Positions 44,601 to 52,664 of a DNA stretch of 64,000 nt are shown here, piece after piece. Below the pieces are notes generated by a model. The model had not been told where the DNA came from. It worked only from the letters and a program-made list of their open reading frames with translations, and ran no database searches. A program made the position numbers and the translations under genes. Origin of the DNA: Christensenella intestinihominis (GTDB lineage Bacteria > Bacillota > Clostridia > Christensenellales > Christensenellaceae); the NCBI RefSeq assembly GCF_001678845.1, contig NZ_MAIQ01000004.1, positions 62,001 to 126,000 on the forward strand, read 5' to 3'. Every line of letters starts with the position of its first letter. Positions within the stretch are counted from its first letter, which is position 1.

Positions 44601-45625
44601 ATGACCGACGAATAAGCTTCAGGCATGGCGGGATAACCCGTTTTGTTTCCATCAAGGACGATATCCCCGAATGCAAGCCCCGTACCGGCCCCGGTAGCCA
44701 AAAACATTGCCGATGGCGCTGCGGCAGACCCGCCGCCCGCAAAGCTTCTTGTGACGGCATGTCCGTTCCCGTTCAGCGTATACGAACCCGCGCCGACTGT
44801 AATTGCCGCTTCCAGTGAAACATCTTCCTTTAATGTGATTGTATTCCCGTCGGCTTCGGCGTTTGCCGCGCCCCCCAACGCCGCGACAAATTCGTTGGCG
44901 TTTGCCACCATGCCGCCCAACGCCGTGCCCTGCGCATTTGGGTCCTGTTCAAAAATTGCGGCCAGCTCATCGCCTTCGGAAAGGACAGCCGTCCCGGCCG
45001 CTTCCAGCACGGATAAATCTTCCCGGCCCCAGCCCTTGAATATAAGCCCCCCGGGAATTTCATAATCCTCCGCCGTAAAGACGTCTTCATAGCCCGGGAG
45101 CGTAACCGTCCCATCGCCGTTTATTCCTAACGCGCTTGGTTTCAGGAGTCCGTTCCCGTCGTTGGCTTCCGCTACCTTAAAATGAATTGTAAGCTCCTGC
45201 ACAGGCGTATTTTCCGTTTCCTCCGGTTCCGGTTTCGGCTCCGGTGTTGGTTCTGGCTCCGGCACTGGTTCCGCTTCCGGCACTGGTTCCGCTTCTTTTC
45301 CCGTACAGCTTGCCGGGCTTCCCGCGCATACGGCGCAATCCCCGTTTACTGCATCTTCCGTGCACAGGGTTTCACAAACGCACGTATCCGCCTGTCCGGG
45401 CTCTTCCGGCTCCGCAGCCTGCTCTGCTTCGTTATTTATTCTTTCCGTCGGCATTTCCACAGGGATGCCGCCATCGCCCTCATTGTTAATAATCGTGTCG
45501 CCCATCGCGAAAGAAGCAACGGGCAGGGTTATCAAAAGCGCCAGGGCCAATACAATGGAAAGGCATCTTTTACGGCGTGTTTTTAATTTATATTTTTTGC
45601 CGGAATCTAAACGGCTGTTCTTCAT
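41672..45625 (-). CDS. Giant secreted beta-helix-type surface protein
   Basis: A 1317-residue protein starting at ATG 45625 after AAAGGGGATCAAA. A signal segment (about 20-42, LSIVLALALLITLPVASFAM) leads to a cysteine-bearing stretch (TCVCETLCTEDAVNGDCAVC), a Pro-Glu repeat (PVPEAEPVPEPEPTPEP) and two long parallel-beta-helix regions with many GG-x-I-S-x-N-x-x-x turns (for example MSGGAVSYNKGGFGGGLY). Further beta domains follow, and a C-terminal module homologous to the 168-residue protein downstream. There is no LPXTG tail. It likely is an adhesin or scaffold on the cell surface. It leads the five-gene operon. Confidence 0.85.
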   Translation of the reverse strand: MKNSRLDSGKKYKLKTRRKRCLSIVLALALLITLPVASFAMGDTIINNEGDGGIPVEMPTERINNEAEQAAEPEEPGQADTCVCETLCTEDAVNGDCAVCAGSPASCTGKEAEPVPEAEPVPEPEPTPEPKPEPEETENTPVQELTIHFKVAEANDGNGLLKPSALGINGDGTVTLPGYEDVFTAEDYEIPGGLIFKGWGREDLSVLEAAGTAVLSEGDELAAIFEQDPNAQGTALGGMVANANEFVAALGGAANAEADGNTITLKEDVSLEAAITVGAGSYTLNGNGHAVTRSFAGGGSAAAPSAMFLATGAGTGLAFGDIVLDGNKTGYPAMPEAYSSVIYAMSGAAVDINSGAVIRNNARNGVVLEGEAAVSMSGGKILDNQTGVSFYHPTAGTVFNMSGGTISGSTNSGVYLSGAAGTANLSGGEISYNTSARSGGGVGLESGAAVHISGSVKIVNNSTTNGNGGGGLYDNSSHITFSGTPVIAGNVVNGTVWGSNGGYTLSGGTENNLAFAQWTAKSNKRAITGELGTGANIGITSPVDSAVQIIRDDTGEKAGTEYIGAQGYFRADSPAYATTLDGGSGNIVLAPAEVRYTLAGSGTEYSGTFVQAIAAVNASASGGTITLLADITLAAGQTVTKNTVILGGGHTIARVNANGAMLIVDSGATLTLGNSAGTEALTLDGKKLTATGPVIQLGSGVLNMYEGTILQDNINNANAGAGGVQVGGGGTFNMYGGRIWDCEGMQDTGGVVISGGAYLLSGGVVSGNKGSGFGGGICLTSGRFEMSGGAVSYNKGGFGGGLYIENPAGASVKLTGGEISYNDAAVLNGGIGWSQGLHISIAGTPVVTGNIEGGSLEGSKGSYTLSDGTVSNIAISGNDDTLKITGPMAGGARIDVSGDYGVAYPLLVATNETGTPLGAEYYGADGYIRSDNANYVSKRNADGNIVLGKAVVYVQQPQDTLIPEKGGSISFAMDSPVAGLLNTVSVYTAEGARVSGAAASASGDKGITVTFSSANALAAGEYYVMTDDVKSSVFGLSTWSLSGADGTSDAELTAGETVLSNDNNDAVKLTVNPAKAGAQIFMGTPALSLPGYTPQIAAIGEVKNNRNSWGSADAMKKFGFGLGAVDMNSITGDMPIGSENAVRLYNAYALSETVTGGSLKIPVKIMDGASALGSAEIEIPFNVRQATINVSIPIASTAKIDAAGEITFPDAQQLTNASMAPVQLTNVAMSWTADAGSWVSDINALSAQLGIGSNRYVFSNGGSMAYPIPAAAGKVNGGGSLMLDWGMKLGAGNVLNYWNAGESVHMADIVYTVKMAQ

Positions 45626-45724
45626 TTTGATCCCCTTTTTATGCTTTCTACTCATTGTGTCCATTGATCCGATTTCGACAGAATAGATATCTGATTCTCT
45701 GTGTATTAGTTTCGCTTTCCTATA

Positions 45725-45753
45725 TATGTAGTCTATATATACCAAATAGACAA
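45725..45753 (-). promoter_or_regulatory. Putative promoter of the surface operon
   Basis: TTGTCT (45753-45748), 17-base spacer, TACATA (45730-45725) on the minus strand. The -35 box lies in one copy of a 23-bp tandem repeat. Confidence 0.5.
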
Positions 45754-45782
45754 TACGTTATATACCAAATAGACAATACGTT
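45738..45782. repeat. 23-bp tandem direct repeat upstream of the surface operon
   Basis: Copies 45738-45760 and 45761-45782 (TATACCAAATAGACAATACG plus TT) are identical in 22 bases. The period of 23 bp, about two helical turns, suggests a regulator site or a duplicated promoter. The TACGTT part is partly like a LytTR half site. Confidence 0.8.
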
Positions 45783-45863
45783 CTCAACGCCTGCGCGGCC
45801 TTATCACGCGGCAAGGTTGACGCAAATGTGAATATACCAAAATTTATTGACTGCATCACAAAA

Positions 45864-45882
45864 AGGAGGGCGATGCCCTCCT
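45864..45882 (-). terminator. Second terminator downstream of the phosphodiesterase gene
   Basis: Stem AGGAGGGC/GCCCTCCT with a GAT loop, followed on the minus strand by TTTTTG. Confidence 0.75.
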
Positions 45883-45960
45883 GCCGCTGAAAGGGTCCAA
45901 CCGTAAGACCGGGTCGGGTTTGGATGGAAAGGCGCCGGAAAAAAGCCAAAACAATAGAAA

Positions 45961-45988
45961 ACCCCCTGTCCCGGTTGGGACAGGGGGT
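45961..45988 (-). terminator. Terminator of the phosphodiesterase gene
   Basis: A 12-bp stem ACCCCCTGTCCC/GGGACAGGGGGT with a GGTT loop, followed by TTTCTATTGTTTT on the minus strand. Confidence 0.8.
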
Positions 45989-46049
45989 TCGGGGGCAGTC
46001 TGCCATGCGCTTGCGGGGCATGGCCTGCTTACCCATTCTGTATTGGATT

Positions 46050-46613
46050 TTATTGCGAAATACCTTTCCTTTGCGTTTTGTATTCCATGTATGCCTGCCC
46101 GTCGAGCGTCTTCCACGTAAAAACGCCGTTTTCATAAATCATATAGCTATGCGCGCTTCCCTCCTTGGGAATGGAAACCGATCCGGGATTCATATACACA
46201 TAACTTCCATGATCCGTGCATTTTGGAATATGCGTATGCCCGCAGAGAAGGATGTCGCCCTGTTTTAAGGGCGGCAGGTTTTCTTCGTTCCACACATGCC
46301 CGTGCGTCGCATAGATCACGGGCTCCCCAAAGGAAAACACGCCGTAATCCGCCATGACCGGGAATTCGAGCACCATCTGGTCGACCTCCGCCTCACAGTT
46401 GCCGCGCACGCACATAATACTGTTTTTCATGCCGTTCAACATGGAAATCACCTTTTTAGGCGCATATCCGTCGGGCAAATCGTTCCTCGGGCCATGATAC
46501 AGGAGGTCTCCGAGCAGGAGCAGCCTGTCCGCCCGTTCCCGCCCGTATGCTTCCATGAGCCGGGCGCAGAAGGATGCCGAGCCGTGGATATCCGATGCGA
46601 TCAACACTCTCAT
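46050..46613 (-). CDS. YfcE/MJ0936-type metallophosphoesterase
   Basis: A 187-residue calcineurin-like phosphodiesterase. Metal ligands are visible in SDIHGS (near 8), LGDLLYHGPRND, GNCEAE, THGH and CGHTH. The GDLLYHGPRNDLP segment is typical of the YfcE clade. Family members hydrolyse small phosphodiesters; the physiological substrate is unknown. The ATG at 46613 follows GGGGGAAAAACAA; the longer frame upstream runs into a terminator. Confidence 0.92.
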   Translation of the reverse strand: MRVLIASDIHGSASFCARLMEAYGRERADRLLLLGDLLYHGPRNDLPDGYAPKKVISMLNGMKNSIMCVRGNCEAEVDQMVLEFPVMADYGVFSFGEPVIYATHGHVWNEENLPPLKQGDILLCGHTHIPKCTDHGSYVYMNPGSVSIPKEGSAHSYMIYENGVFTWKTLDGQAYMEYKTQRKGISQ

Positions 46614-46637
46614 TTGTTTTTCCCCCGATTCAAAAGA

Positions 46638-46661
46638 GTGCGGCGCATTCCTGCGCCGCAC
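46638..46661 (-). terminator. Terminator of the PT-repeat protein gene
   Basis: A 10-bp stem GTGCGGCGCA/TGCGCCGCAC with a TTCC loop, followed on the minus strand by TCTTTTG. Confidence 0.82.
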
Positions 46662-46678
46662 TTCATATTTTTCCTGTT

Positions 46679-47971
46679 TTACAACCGGCTCCGGTCGCCC
46701 ATTTTATTGGCGCCGCCCGTCTGTTTCGGACGCGGAGGCTCTAGGTCGTCCTCATCATCCTTTTCGTCATCCTCAAGTTCAAATTCACGTTCGCGTCCGC
46801 GCGGTTCGTTATAGATTTTTTCAATCTTGCGCTTTTTCTTTTTGTTATGACGCGCCACGGCGATAATTACAATTATCACGACAATAATCACAATCACCAT
46901 GATAATCCCCAGCATGAGGGAACTGATCCCCCCCGGCACCTTGTCTGCAACCTCTTTTAAAGTAAAGCTGTCGCCGTTTTGCTCAAACTTCAGGTACAGG
47001 TCTTTGGACGTACCCGGCGTTTGCACCACGTAGGAATCGCCATCCGCGGAAACGATTTTTGTCGTCGCTCCCTGCTGCACCTCGATGCTCAAAATCTTTC
47101 CCTGCTCCATAGATGCGCCCGGCGCAAGAAGCCCCCACTGGTAGGCGCCGATGCCCCCCTGGTTGAACACAAACCGTCCCTTGCCATCGGTCAGGCCGGT
47201 GGTAAGCGGCGTATCTCCCTGGTTGATCTGTACCCCTATGCCGGCCACTGCCTTGTCTGCCGCATCCACAAAGTCGGCCGTAAATTTAATTGTTCCGGCA
47301 ACCCCTGCGGAAGCCGTTGCCGTCGCTTCGGGAGCGGGCGTCTTGCTTTCCCCCACAGCCGTGATCTGCAAGGCTTCTTCCGCCATAAAGGCGACGGTCA
47401 TATGCAGGCTCTGCACGCCGTTCGCGATGGAGATATCGTATTTACCGCCCATCGCCATATCCACAATCGCCGTACGGTCTCCGCGGGAAAGCAGGATACG
47501 GCCCGTGCTCTCTTTTCCGTCTTTGCCCACGATCGTCACATTATGGCTGTCAAGCGGCACGCCCGGGAACGTGACCATCCCCTCCTGATTACTCGTTTGG
47601 GAAAGGTTTCCTACCTTCACCGTATATCCGGAGGCAACCGCGCCGTTGTCATAGACATACATTATCAGGTCGACATAATTCTGGCTGTCGTCCGGCGTCT
47701 CGGTAGGCGACGGGGACGGCTCCGGGGTTTGGGTCGGCGCCTGCGTCGGCTGACGCGTCGGGTCCGGCGTAGGCTCGGGCGTCGGGTCCGGCGTGGGATC
47801 AGGCGTTGGGTCCGGCGTGGGCTCGGGCGTCGGGTCCGGCGCCGCCGTAACCGTTTCCGTGGGATCAGGCTCTGCCGTTTCCCCTTCCGCGAACGCCGCC
47901 ATGGGCGCCATCATCGCCAGCACCAGGGCAATTATAACAACGAGGCCCATTAATTTCGTATATTTTTTCAT
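46679..47971 (-). CDS. Surface protein with Pro/Thr repeat and C-terminal membrane anchor
   Basis: A 430-residue protein with a signal peptide (about 1-28, ending AFAEG), then an Asp-Pro-Thr-Pro repeat (about 35-90, units PTPDPTPD and PTPEPTPD) that works as a wall-spanning spacer. Two Ig/CnaB-like beta domains follow (YDNGAVASGYTVKVG and FVDAADKAVAGIGVQINQGD). Near the end a membrane helix (about 350-372) precedes a basic then acidic cytoplasmic tail. It is a tethered envelope protein of unknown ligand. It is monocistronic. Confidence 0.8.
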   Translation of the reverse strand: MKKYTKLMGLVVIIALVLAMMAPMAAFAEGETAEPDPTETVTAAPDPTPEPTPDPTPDPTPDPTPEPTPDPTRQPTQAPTQTPEPSPSPTETPDDSQNYVDLIMYVYDNGAVASGYTVKVGNLSQTSNQEGMVTFPGVPLDSHNVTIVGKDGKESTGRILLSRGDRTAIVDMAMGGKYDISIANGVQSLHMTVAFMAEEALQITAVGESKTPAPEATATASAGVAGTIKFTADFVDAADKAVAGIGVQINQGDTPLTTGLTDGKGRFVFNQGGIGAYQWGLLAPGASMEQGKILSIEVQQGATTKIVSADGDSYVVQTPGTSKDLYLKFEQNGDSFTLKEVADKVPGGISSLMLGIIMVIVIIVVIIVIIAVARHNKKKKRKIEKIYNEPRGREREFELEDDEKDDEDDLEPPRPKQTGGANKMGDRSRL

Positions 47972-48048
47972 ATAGTTCCTCTCGATCTAAAAAAATCCCC
48001 TGTCTTATTATAGCAATACAACAAGGCAGGGTCGTTTCATACTGTCGA

Positions 48049-49050
48049 TTATTTTCCGCAAGACTCCTTGAGGTCGTCTTTCAATTTTTGCGGCACGGTG
48101 GAGAACAGCGTGCTCACCGATTCACGTTCATGGATTCTGTAAACCGCCTCTGCAAAAAGCGGGGCAACGGAAACCGTCTGGAATTTTTTCTGGCCGATGA
48201 TGAACGGATTTTCTACGCTGTCTGTGGAAATAACCGTTTCAATCGGGCTTTCGTTGATGGCTTTCACGCCCTTTTCACGCAGCATGATATGCCCAAGGAC
48301 CGCCACAATGCGCTTGGCGCCGCGCGATTTCAGCATATGGGCCACATCGATCAGCGTTCCGCCGGAAATGGAGAAATCATCCACGATCATGCAGTTCTTG
48401 CCTTCCACATTGCCGATAAGCTCAAGGATATGCGCATTTTCGTCATGGTCCGTACGCGTTTTATCGCCAATGGCAACGGGCAGCTGCAGGTAATCCGCAT
48501 ACTTCCTTGCCGTCTTGGCAAAACCGGCGTCCGGGGAAACGACCACGAGGTCTTCCATGATATCCATTCCCTTGATATATTCGCAGAGGATCGGCAGGGA
48601 AAGCAGGTGGTCAACCGGAATTTTGAAGAAACCCTGTACCTGGGCGCTGTGCAGGTCCATGGTAATAACCCTGTCCGCACCCGCCGTTTCAAGGCAGTCC
48701 GCACATACGCGCGCACGGATGGAAACCCTTGGCTCGTCCTTTTTATCGCCCTTGGCATACCCGAAATATGGAATGATCGCCGTGATCGAGCTTGCGCTCG
48801 CACGCTTGAAAGAATCCATCCAAAATAAAAGCTCCACTAATTCGTTGTTGGGGTCCAAACCAATCGGGAGCACTACATACACGTCTTTGTCTCTTACCGT
48901 TTCTTTAATACGGATAAAAATATTTCCGTCGGAAAAATGAATCACCTCCGACGCTCCTAAATCTGCCCCCAGATAGGCGCACATTTTCTTCGCGAAAGCA
49001 ACCCCCGATGAGCCGGCAAAAATTTTTATGTCCGGGTTTCCGTTCAGCAT
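48049..49050 (-). CDS. prs: Ribose-phosphate pyrophosphokinase (class divergent, PRPP synthetase family)
   Basis: A 333-residue PRPP synthetase homolog making PRPP from ribose 5-phosphate and ATP. It has SDGNIFIRI, the pyrophosphate segment IPYFGYAKGDKKDEPR, the VITMDLHSAQVQGFF flap region, VVVSPDAGFAKTA and the PRPP loop CMIVDDFSISGGTLID. Several of these differ from the standard enzyme (DDKSDTGGT is usual for the loop), so it is a diverged copy, but all motifs are present. It supplies nucleotide and amino-acid synthesis. Confidence 0.9.
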   Translation of the reverse strand: MLNGNPDIKIFAGSSGVAFAKKMCAYLGADLGASEVIHFSDGNIFIRIKETVRDKDVYVVLPIGLDPNNELVELLFWMDSFKRASASSITAIIPYFGYAKGDKKDEPRVSIRARVCADCLETAGADRVITMDLHSAQVQGFFKIPVDHLLSLPILCEYIKGMDIMEDLVVVSPDAGFAKTARKYADYLQLPVAIGDKTRTDHDENAHILELIGNVEGKNCMIVDDFSISGGTLIDVAHMLKSRGAKRIVAVLGHIMLREKGVKAINESPIETVISTDSVENPFIIGQKKFQTVSVAPLFAEAVYRIHERESVSTLFSTVPQKLKDDLKESCGK

Positions 49051-49124
49051 AAATACCTACCATCCTTGTTATAATCGTTTAAACACCTATTACTGATTAT
49101 AGCACCCGCCCGGTCCCTTTTCAA

Positions 49125-49955
49125 TCAAATTGCATATTTTTCAGTTAAAATTTTAATTGACTCGTCGAGATACGGACTCGTCCGTTTTTCGCACGCAATC
49201 GCCGCATAAGGACGCATTGCGCCGTGGTAATCGCTGCCCTGCGTTACAAGGAGCCCGTGGCGTTTTGCAATCCCTAAATAACGCTCCACATCCGCGTCCG
49301 AATGGGCCGGATAATATGCTTCGATTCCCCCGAGTCCCATTTCCTTGAGCTCGGCTGTCAAAGTTTCAATGTTATCCGCCCGCACAAACTTCGGATGGGC
49401 AAGCACAGGAATCCCTCCCGTTTTCAGGATCATTTCAATCGCCTGCTGCGGGTTTAATTTCCGGCGCTGTACATAGCAGCTGCCTTCCTCGTTTAAATAG
49501 CGTGTGAACGCGTCCTGCAAATCGCTCGCATAGCCTTTTTCAATCAGCGCGAGCGCCACATGCGGCCGCCCGAGCGTATTGCCCTTCGCAAACCGCTCCA
49601 CATCCGCAAACTCTATCTTCATGCCGTGCTCCTGCACCACGCGGATGATTTCGCGCACACGTTCGACGCGGGAGCCGCGCAGGTCGTCCATCATGGCGGT
49701 CAGTTCCTTGTCCTTTGTGTCCATGCCGTAGCCGAGGATATGCAGCTCTCCCGTATGGCGCACGGAAAACTCCACGCCCGCAAGATATTTCAGCCTCAGC
49801 TCTTTTGCCGTGGCAATTGCCTCCGGCTGGGAATCCATCGTGTCGTGGTCCGTGATTGCGGAAAGCTTAAGGCCCAGCTTCCGGCATTTTGTGATAATTT
49901 CTTTCGGCGTATCCGTTCCGTCGGACGCCGTTGAATGCATATGTAAATCGATCAT
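49125..49955 (-). CDS. PHP-domain phosphoesterase (nucleotide 3',5'-bisphosphate phosphatase-like)
   Basis: A 276-residue PHP protein. The ATG at 49955 follows GGAGCAAAAAT. Metal ligands appear in IDLHMHSTASDG, AITDHDT, GVEFSV, the ILGYGMD region, LAHPKF and QGSDYHG. This is the TrpH/YciV type, members of which hydrolyse 3',5'-bisphosphonucleotides or trim RNA 5' ends. The long in-frame extension upstream has no site and overlaps the ftsH terminator. Confidence 0.9.
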   Translation of the reverse strand: MIDLHMHSTASDGTDTPKEIITKCRKLGLKLSAITDHDTMDSQPEAIATAKELRLKYLAGVEFSVRHTGELHILGYGMDTKDKELTAMMDDLRGSRVERVREIIRVVQEHGMKIEFADVERFAKGNTLGRPHVALALIEKGYASDLQDAFTRYLNEEGSCYVQRRKLNPQQAIEMILKTGGIPVLAHPKFVRADNIETLTAELKEMGLGGIEAYYPAHSDADVERYLGIAKRHGLLVTQGSDYHGAMRPYAAIACEKRTSPYLDESIKILTEKYAI

Positions 49956-49980
49956 ATTTTTGCTCCGTGAAAAACAGGAA

Positions 49981-49998
49981 GGCGCGACGGATCGCGCC
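49981..49998 (-). terminator. ftsH terminator
   Basis: Stem GGCGCGA/TCGCGCC with a CGGA loop, followed on the minus strand by TTCCTGTTTTTC. A second inverted repeat (CGAAAATCAAT, 50059-50069 with 50086-50096) lies nearer the stop codon. Confidence 0.6.
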
Positions 49999-50100
49999 CC
50001 TGCTGTTTGTAATGAATGAAGCTCCGTATTGCCCCGCAAAACGAAACCGTTCAGCCGCCGAAAATCAATTGCCTCCTTTGGCGCGATTGATTTTCGTATT

Positions 50101-52110
50101 TCATATATCTTCCGGTTTGGGCGGCTCCACAATAATTGTTTCCACCGCTTCCGCATCTGTCGGCTGCTCCGGAGGCGCAACCCATTCCGGTTCCTTTTCC
50201 GTCTTCTTTTCCTCAATTTCCCAGGAATCGGGGTCGTCTACCGGGATTTCGTCGTCAAACAGCTGCTGGAATTCTTCGCCTGTCAGCTTTTCCTTGCGCA
50301 TCAGCACCTCGCCGATATTAACCACCTTGCGCAGGTTTTTGCTGAGGATATCCGTTGCCTTTGTATACGCGCTTTCGATGATACGCGTTACCTCCGCATC
50401 GATACGCGCGGACGTGCTCTCGGAATATTCCGGCGTCTGCCCGAAATCCTTGCCGAGGAACACTTCGTGGCCGGATGCGAGGAACACCGGACCGAGCTCG
50501 TCGCTCATGCCGTATTTTGTGACCATGTCCTTCGCCGTTTCCGTCGCACGCTGGAGGTCGTTGATCGCGCCCGTGGAAATATCCTTCAGGGTAAGCGACT
50601 CCGCCACGCGGCCGCCCAGCATCATCGTGATTTCATCCATCAGGCGGGATTTAAACACATGCTGTTTATCTTCCTCCGGCAGCGTCATGGTATAGCCTGC
50701 CGCCATGCCGCGCGGAATAATGGAAACCTCATGCACCGGATCGCACTTCGGGAGCACATGCGCAAGAATGGCATGGCCCACCTCGTGATAGGCGGTGCAG
50801 CGCCTGTCGTCCTCGGTCATGACACGGCTCTTCTTTTCCGGCCCCGCAATGACCCGCGTGATCGATTCCTCGATCTCGCTCATACCGATTTTCTTTTTCC
50901 GGCGGCGGGCGGTTAGGATCGCGGCTTCGTTCAGCACATTTTCAAGGTCCGCGCCGATAAAGCCCGGAGTGCGCCGCGCAATTACCTTGAAATCCACGTC
51001 GGATTCAAAGGGCTTGCCCTTTGCGTGCACCTTGAGGATTTCTTCCCGGCCCTTAACGTCAGGATAATTCACCGTAATCTGCCTGTCAAAACGACCGGCG
51101 CGCAGGAGCGCGGGGTCGAGGATATCGCGGCGGTTCGTCGCCGCCATGACGATAATTCCCTCGTTGACCTCAAAACCGTCCATTTCAACGAGCAGCTGGT
51201 TCAGCGTCTGCTCTCGTTCGTCGTGGCCGCCGCCAAGGCCCGCGCCCCTTTGGCGTCCTACCGCATCGATTTCATCGATGAATACAATACAGGGAGCGTT
51301 TTTCTTTGCATTTTCAAACAAATCACGCACCCGGGACGCGCCGACGCCCACGAACATTTCCACAAAATCGGAACCGCTGATTGAGAAGAAGGGTACCTTC
51401 GCCTCGCCCGCGACCGCCTTTGCGAGCAGCGTTTTACCACCGCCCGGAGGGCCCACCAGGAGCACGCCCTTGGGGATGCGCGCACCAAGTTCTTTAAACC
51501 TTGCCGGATTTTTCAGGAATTGGACGATCTCGACAAGCTCTTCCTTTTCTTCATCCGCACCCGCAACGTCGGCAAACGTTTTGTTGGTATCGCCGCCGTC
51601 CGTCATGCGCGCCTTGCTCTTTCCGAACGCCATCGCGCTGCCCGTGCCGCCCGCGCCGTTTTGCGCGCGCCGCATGATGACCACCCACAGCACCAGCAAA
51701 AGCACAATCGGGATCAGGTACGGCAGCAGCTGTACAAAGAAGTTCGGTTCCGGTGTGGGAACATAGTTCAGCGTAAAGCCGTATTCTTCCGGATTGGTGC
51801 TACCCGTTACTGCGGCCAGGTCCTGGTTGAACTGCTCGACAGATGCCGGGATTGTGGTTGAAAAATCATATTGCTGTGTGGGAAACAGCTTTTCGTCCTG
51901 CACCTGCGACCCTGTTTTATACAGGCCCACAAGCGTGCGGTCCTGAAGCGCCACAGCCTTGATGTCGTCTCCCTGCACCTTTTGCAGGAATTCCGAATAC
52001 TGGAGCTCGTCCACCGTCGTTGTCTGCGGACTGCCCAGGAACTGTGCCGCCAATATGATTACTACGATAATGATAATATAGATCAGCGGCCCTCTGAAAA
52101 ATTTGCCCAA
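50101..52110 (-). CDS. ftsH: ATP-dependent zinc metalloprotease FtsH
   Basis: A membrane AAA+ protease degrading misassembled membrane proteins and regulators. Two membrane helices (about 8-26 and 130-148) flank a small extracellular domain. The AAA module has Walker A GPPGGGKT, Walker [13 protein letters not shown] and the [22 protein letters not shown]; the zinc site is HEVGH. The C-terminus is acidic. The best start is TTG at 52110 with GGAGGG six bases before it (669 residues). The frame continues to 52203, but that part comes from a repeat element. It lies in the tilS-hpt-ftsH order usual for Firmicutes. Confidence 0.96.
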   Translation of the reverse strand: MGKFFRGPLIYIIIIVVIILAAQFLGSPQTTTVDELQYSEFLQKVQGDDIKAVALQDRTLVGLYKTGSQVQDEKLFPTQQYDFSTTIPASVEQFNQDLAAVTGSTNPEEYGFTLNYVPTPEPNFFVQLLPYLIPIVLLLVLWVVIMRRAQNGAGGTGSAMAFGKSKARMTDGGDTNKTFADVAGADEEKEELVEIVQFLKNPARFKELGARIPKGVLLVGPPGGGKTLLAKAVAGEAKVPFFSISGSDFVEMFVGVGASRVRDLFENAKKNAPCIVFIDEIDAVGRQRGAGLGGGHDEREQTLNQLLVEMDGFEVNEGIIVMAATNRRDILDPALLRAGRFDRQITVNYPDVKGREEILKVHAKGKPFESDVDFKVIARRTPGFIGADLENVLNEAAILTARRRKKKIGMSEIEESITRVIAGPEKKSRVMTEDDRRCTAYHEVGHAILAHVLPKCDPVHEVSIIPRGMAAGYTMTLPEEDKQHVFKSRLMDEITMMLGGRVAESLTLKDISTGAINDLQRATETAKDMVTKYGMSDELGPVFLASGHEVFLGKDFGQTPEYSESTSARIDAEVTRIIESAYTKATDILSKNLRKVVNIGEVLMRKEKLTGEEFQQLFDDEIPVDDPDSWEIEEKKTEKEPEWVAPPEQPTDAEAVETIIVEPPKPEDI

Positions 52111-52134
52111 ATTTCTACCCTCCTTCGTCGCAAC

Positions 52135-52613
52135 GCGCCCTTTTGCTTGTTTCGTCCTGCGGACGAAGCTTCGCGGCTGCGGGCGGTTGCTCCTCTTCCC
52201 CACAAAAACTCACTTTGTTCACTCCAGAGTGCCTTCTCTCGCCGCTTTGCGGCGATTCACCTTGCGAGTTTTGCGGGGGCCCATTTTACGCTTTCCGGTT
52301 GGCTGCCGCAAAGGCAATGGGTTTATTCTTTTAAATTTTTTATAATGCCTTCTTCTTAGCGCCCTTTTGCTCGTTTCGTCCTGCGGACGAAGCTTCGCGG
52401 CTGCGGGCGGTTGCTCCTGCCCTGCATAGCTTCTGCTTGCCGTCGCGCTTCGGTTTCCTCGCGCTCCCGGAGCTTCAGCCATCTTCCCCACAAAACTCAC
52501 TTTGTTCACCCCAGAGTGCTTTCTCTCGCCGCTTTGCGGCGATTCACCCTGCGAGTTTTGCGGGGGCCCATTTTACGCTTTCCGGTTGGCTGCCGCAAAG
52601 GCAATGGGTTTAT
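52135..52613. repeat. Duplicated structured intergenic element between hpt and ftsH
   Basis: Copy 1 (52135-52326) and copy 2 (52359-52613) are over 90 percent identical from GCGCCCTTTTGC to GCAATGGGTTTAT. Copy 2 carries an extra stretch of about 63 bp (52420-52484). Each has hairpins TTCGTCC-TGC-GGACGAA and GCCGC-TTT-GCGGC. Only 32 bp separate them. The element overlaps the false N-terminal extension of ftsH and holds no supported gene. It may be a dispersed repeat family of this genome. Confidence 0.85.
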
Positions 52614-52664
52614 ATCATATTAATATTATTACCTACTTTTTGCCGGATTCAAACCGTATGCGGC

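Larger units (their letters stand above)
45783..46049. other. Gap with two terminator hairpins, no supported gene
   Basis: A 125-codon open frame crosses this stretch on the minus strand but has no ribosome site and runs through both hairpins, so I do not call it. Confidence 0.5.

Noticed and set aside
45758-46135. A 125-codon minus-strand frame between the surface operon and the phosphodiesterase gene
   Set aside because: It crosses two terminator hairpins and part of the tandem repeat, and has no ribosome site.
52219-52509. A 96-codon frame in the hpt-ftsH gap
   Set aside because: It is built from the two repeat copies with a very basic, low-information translation.
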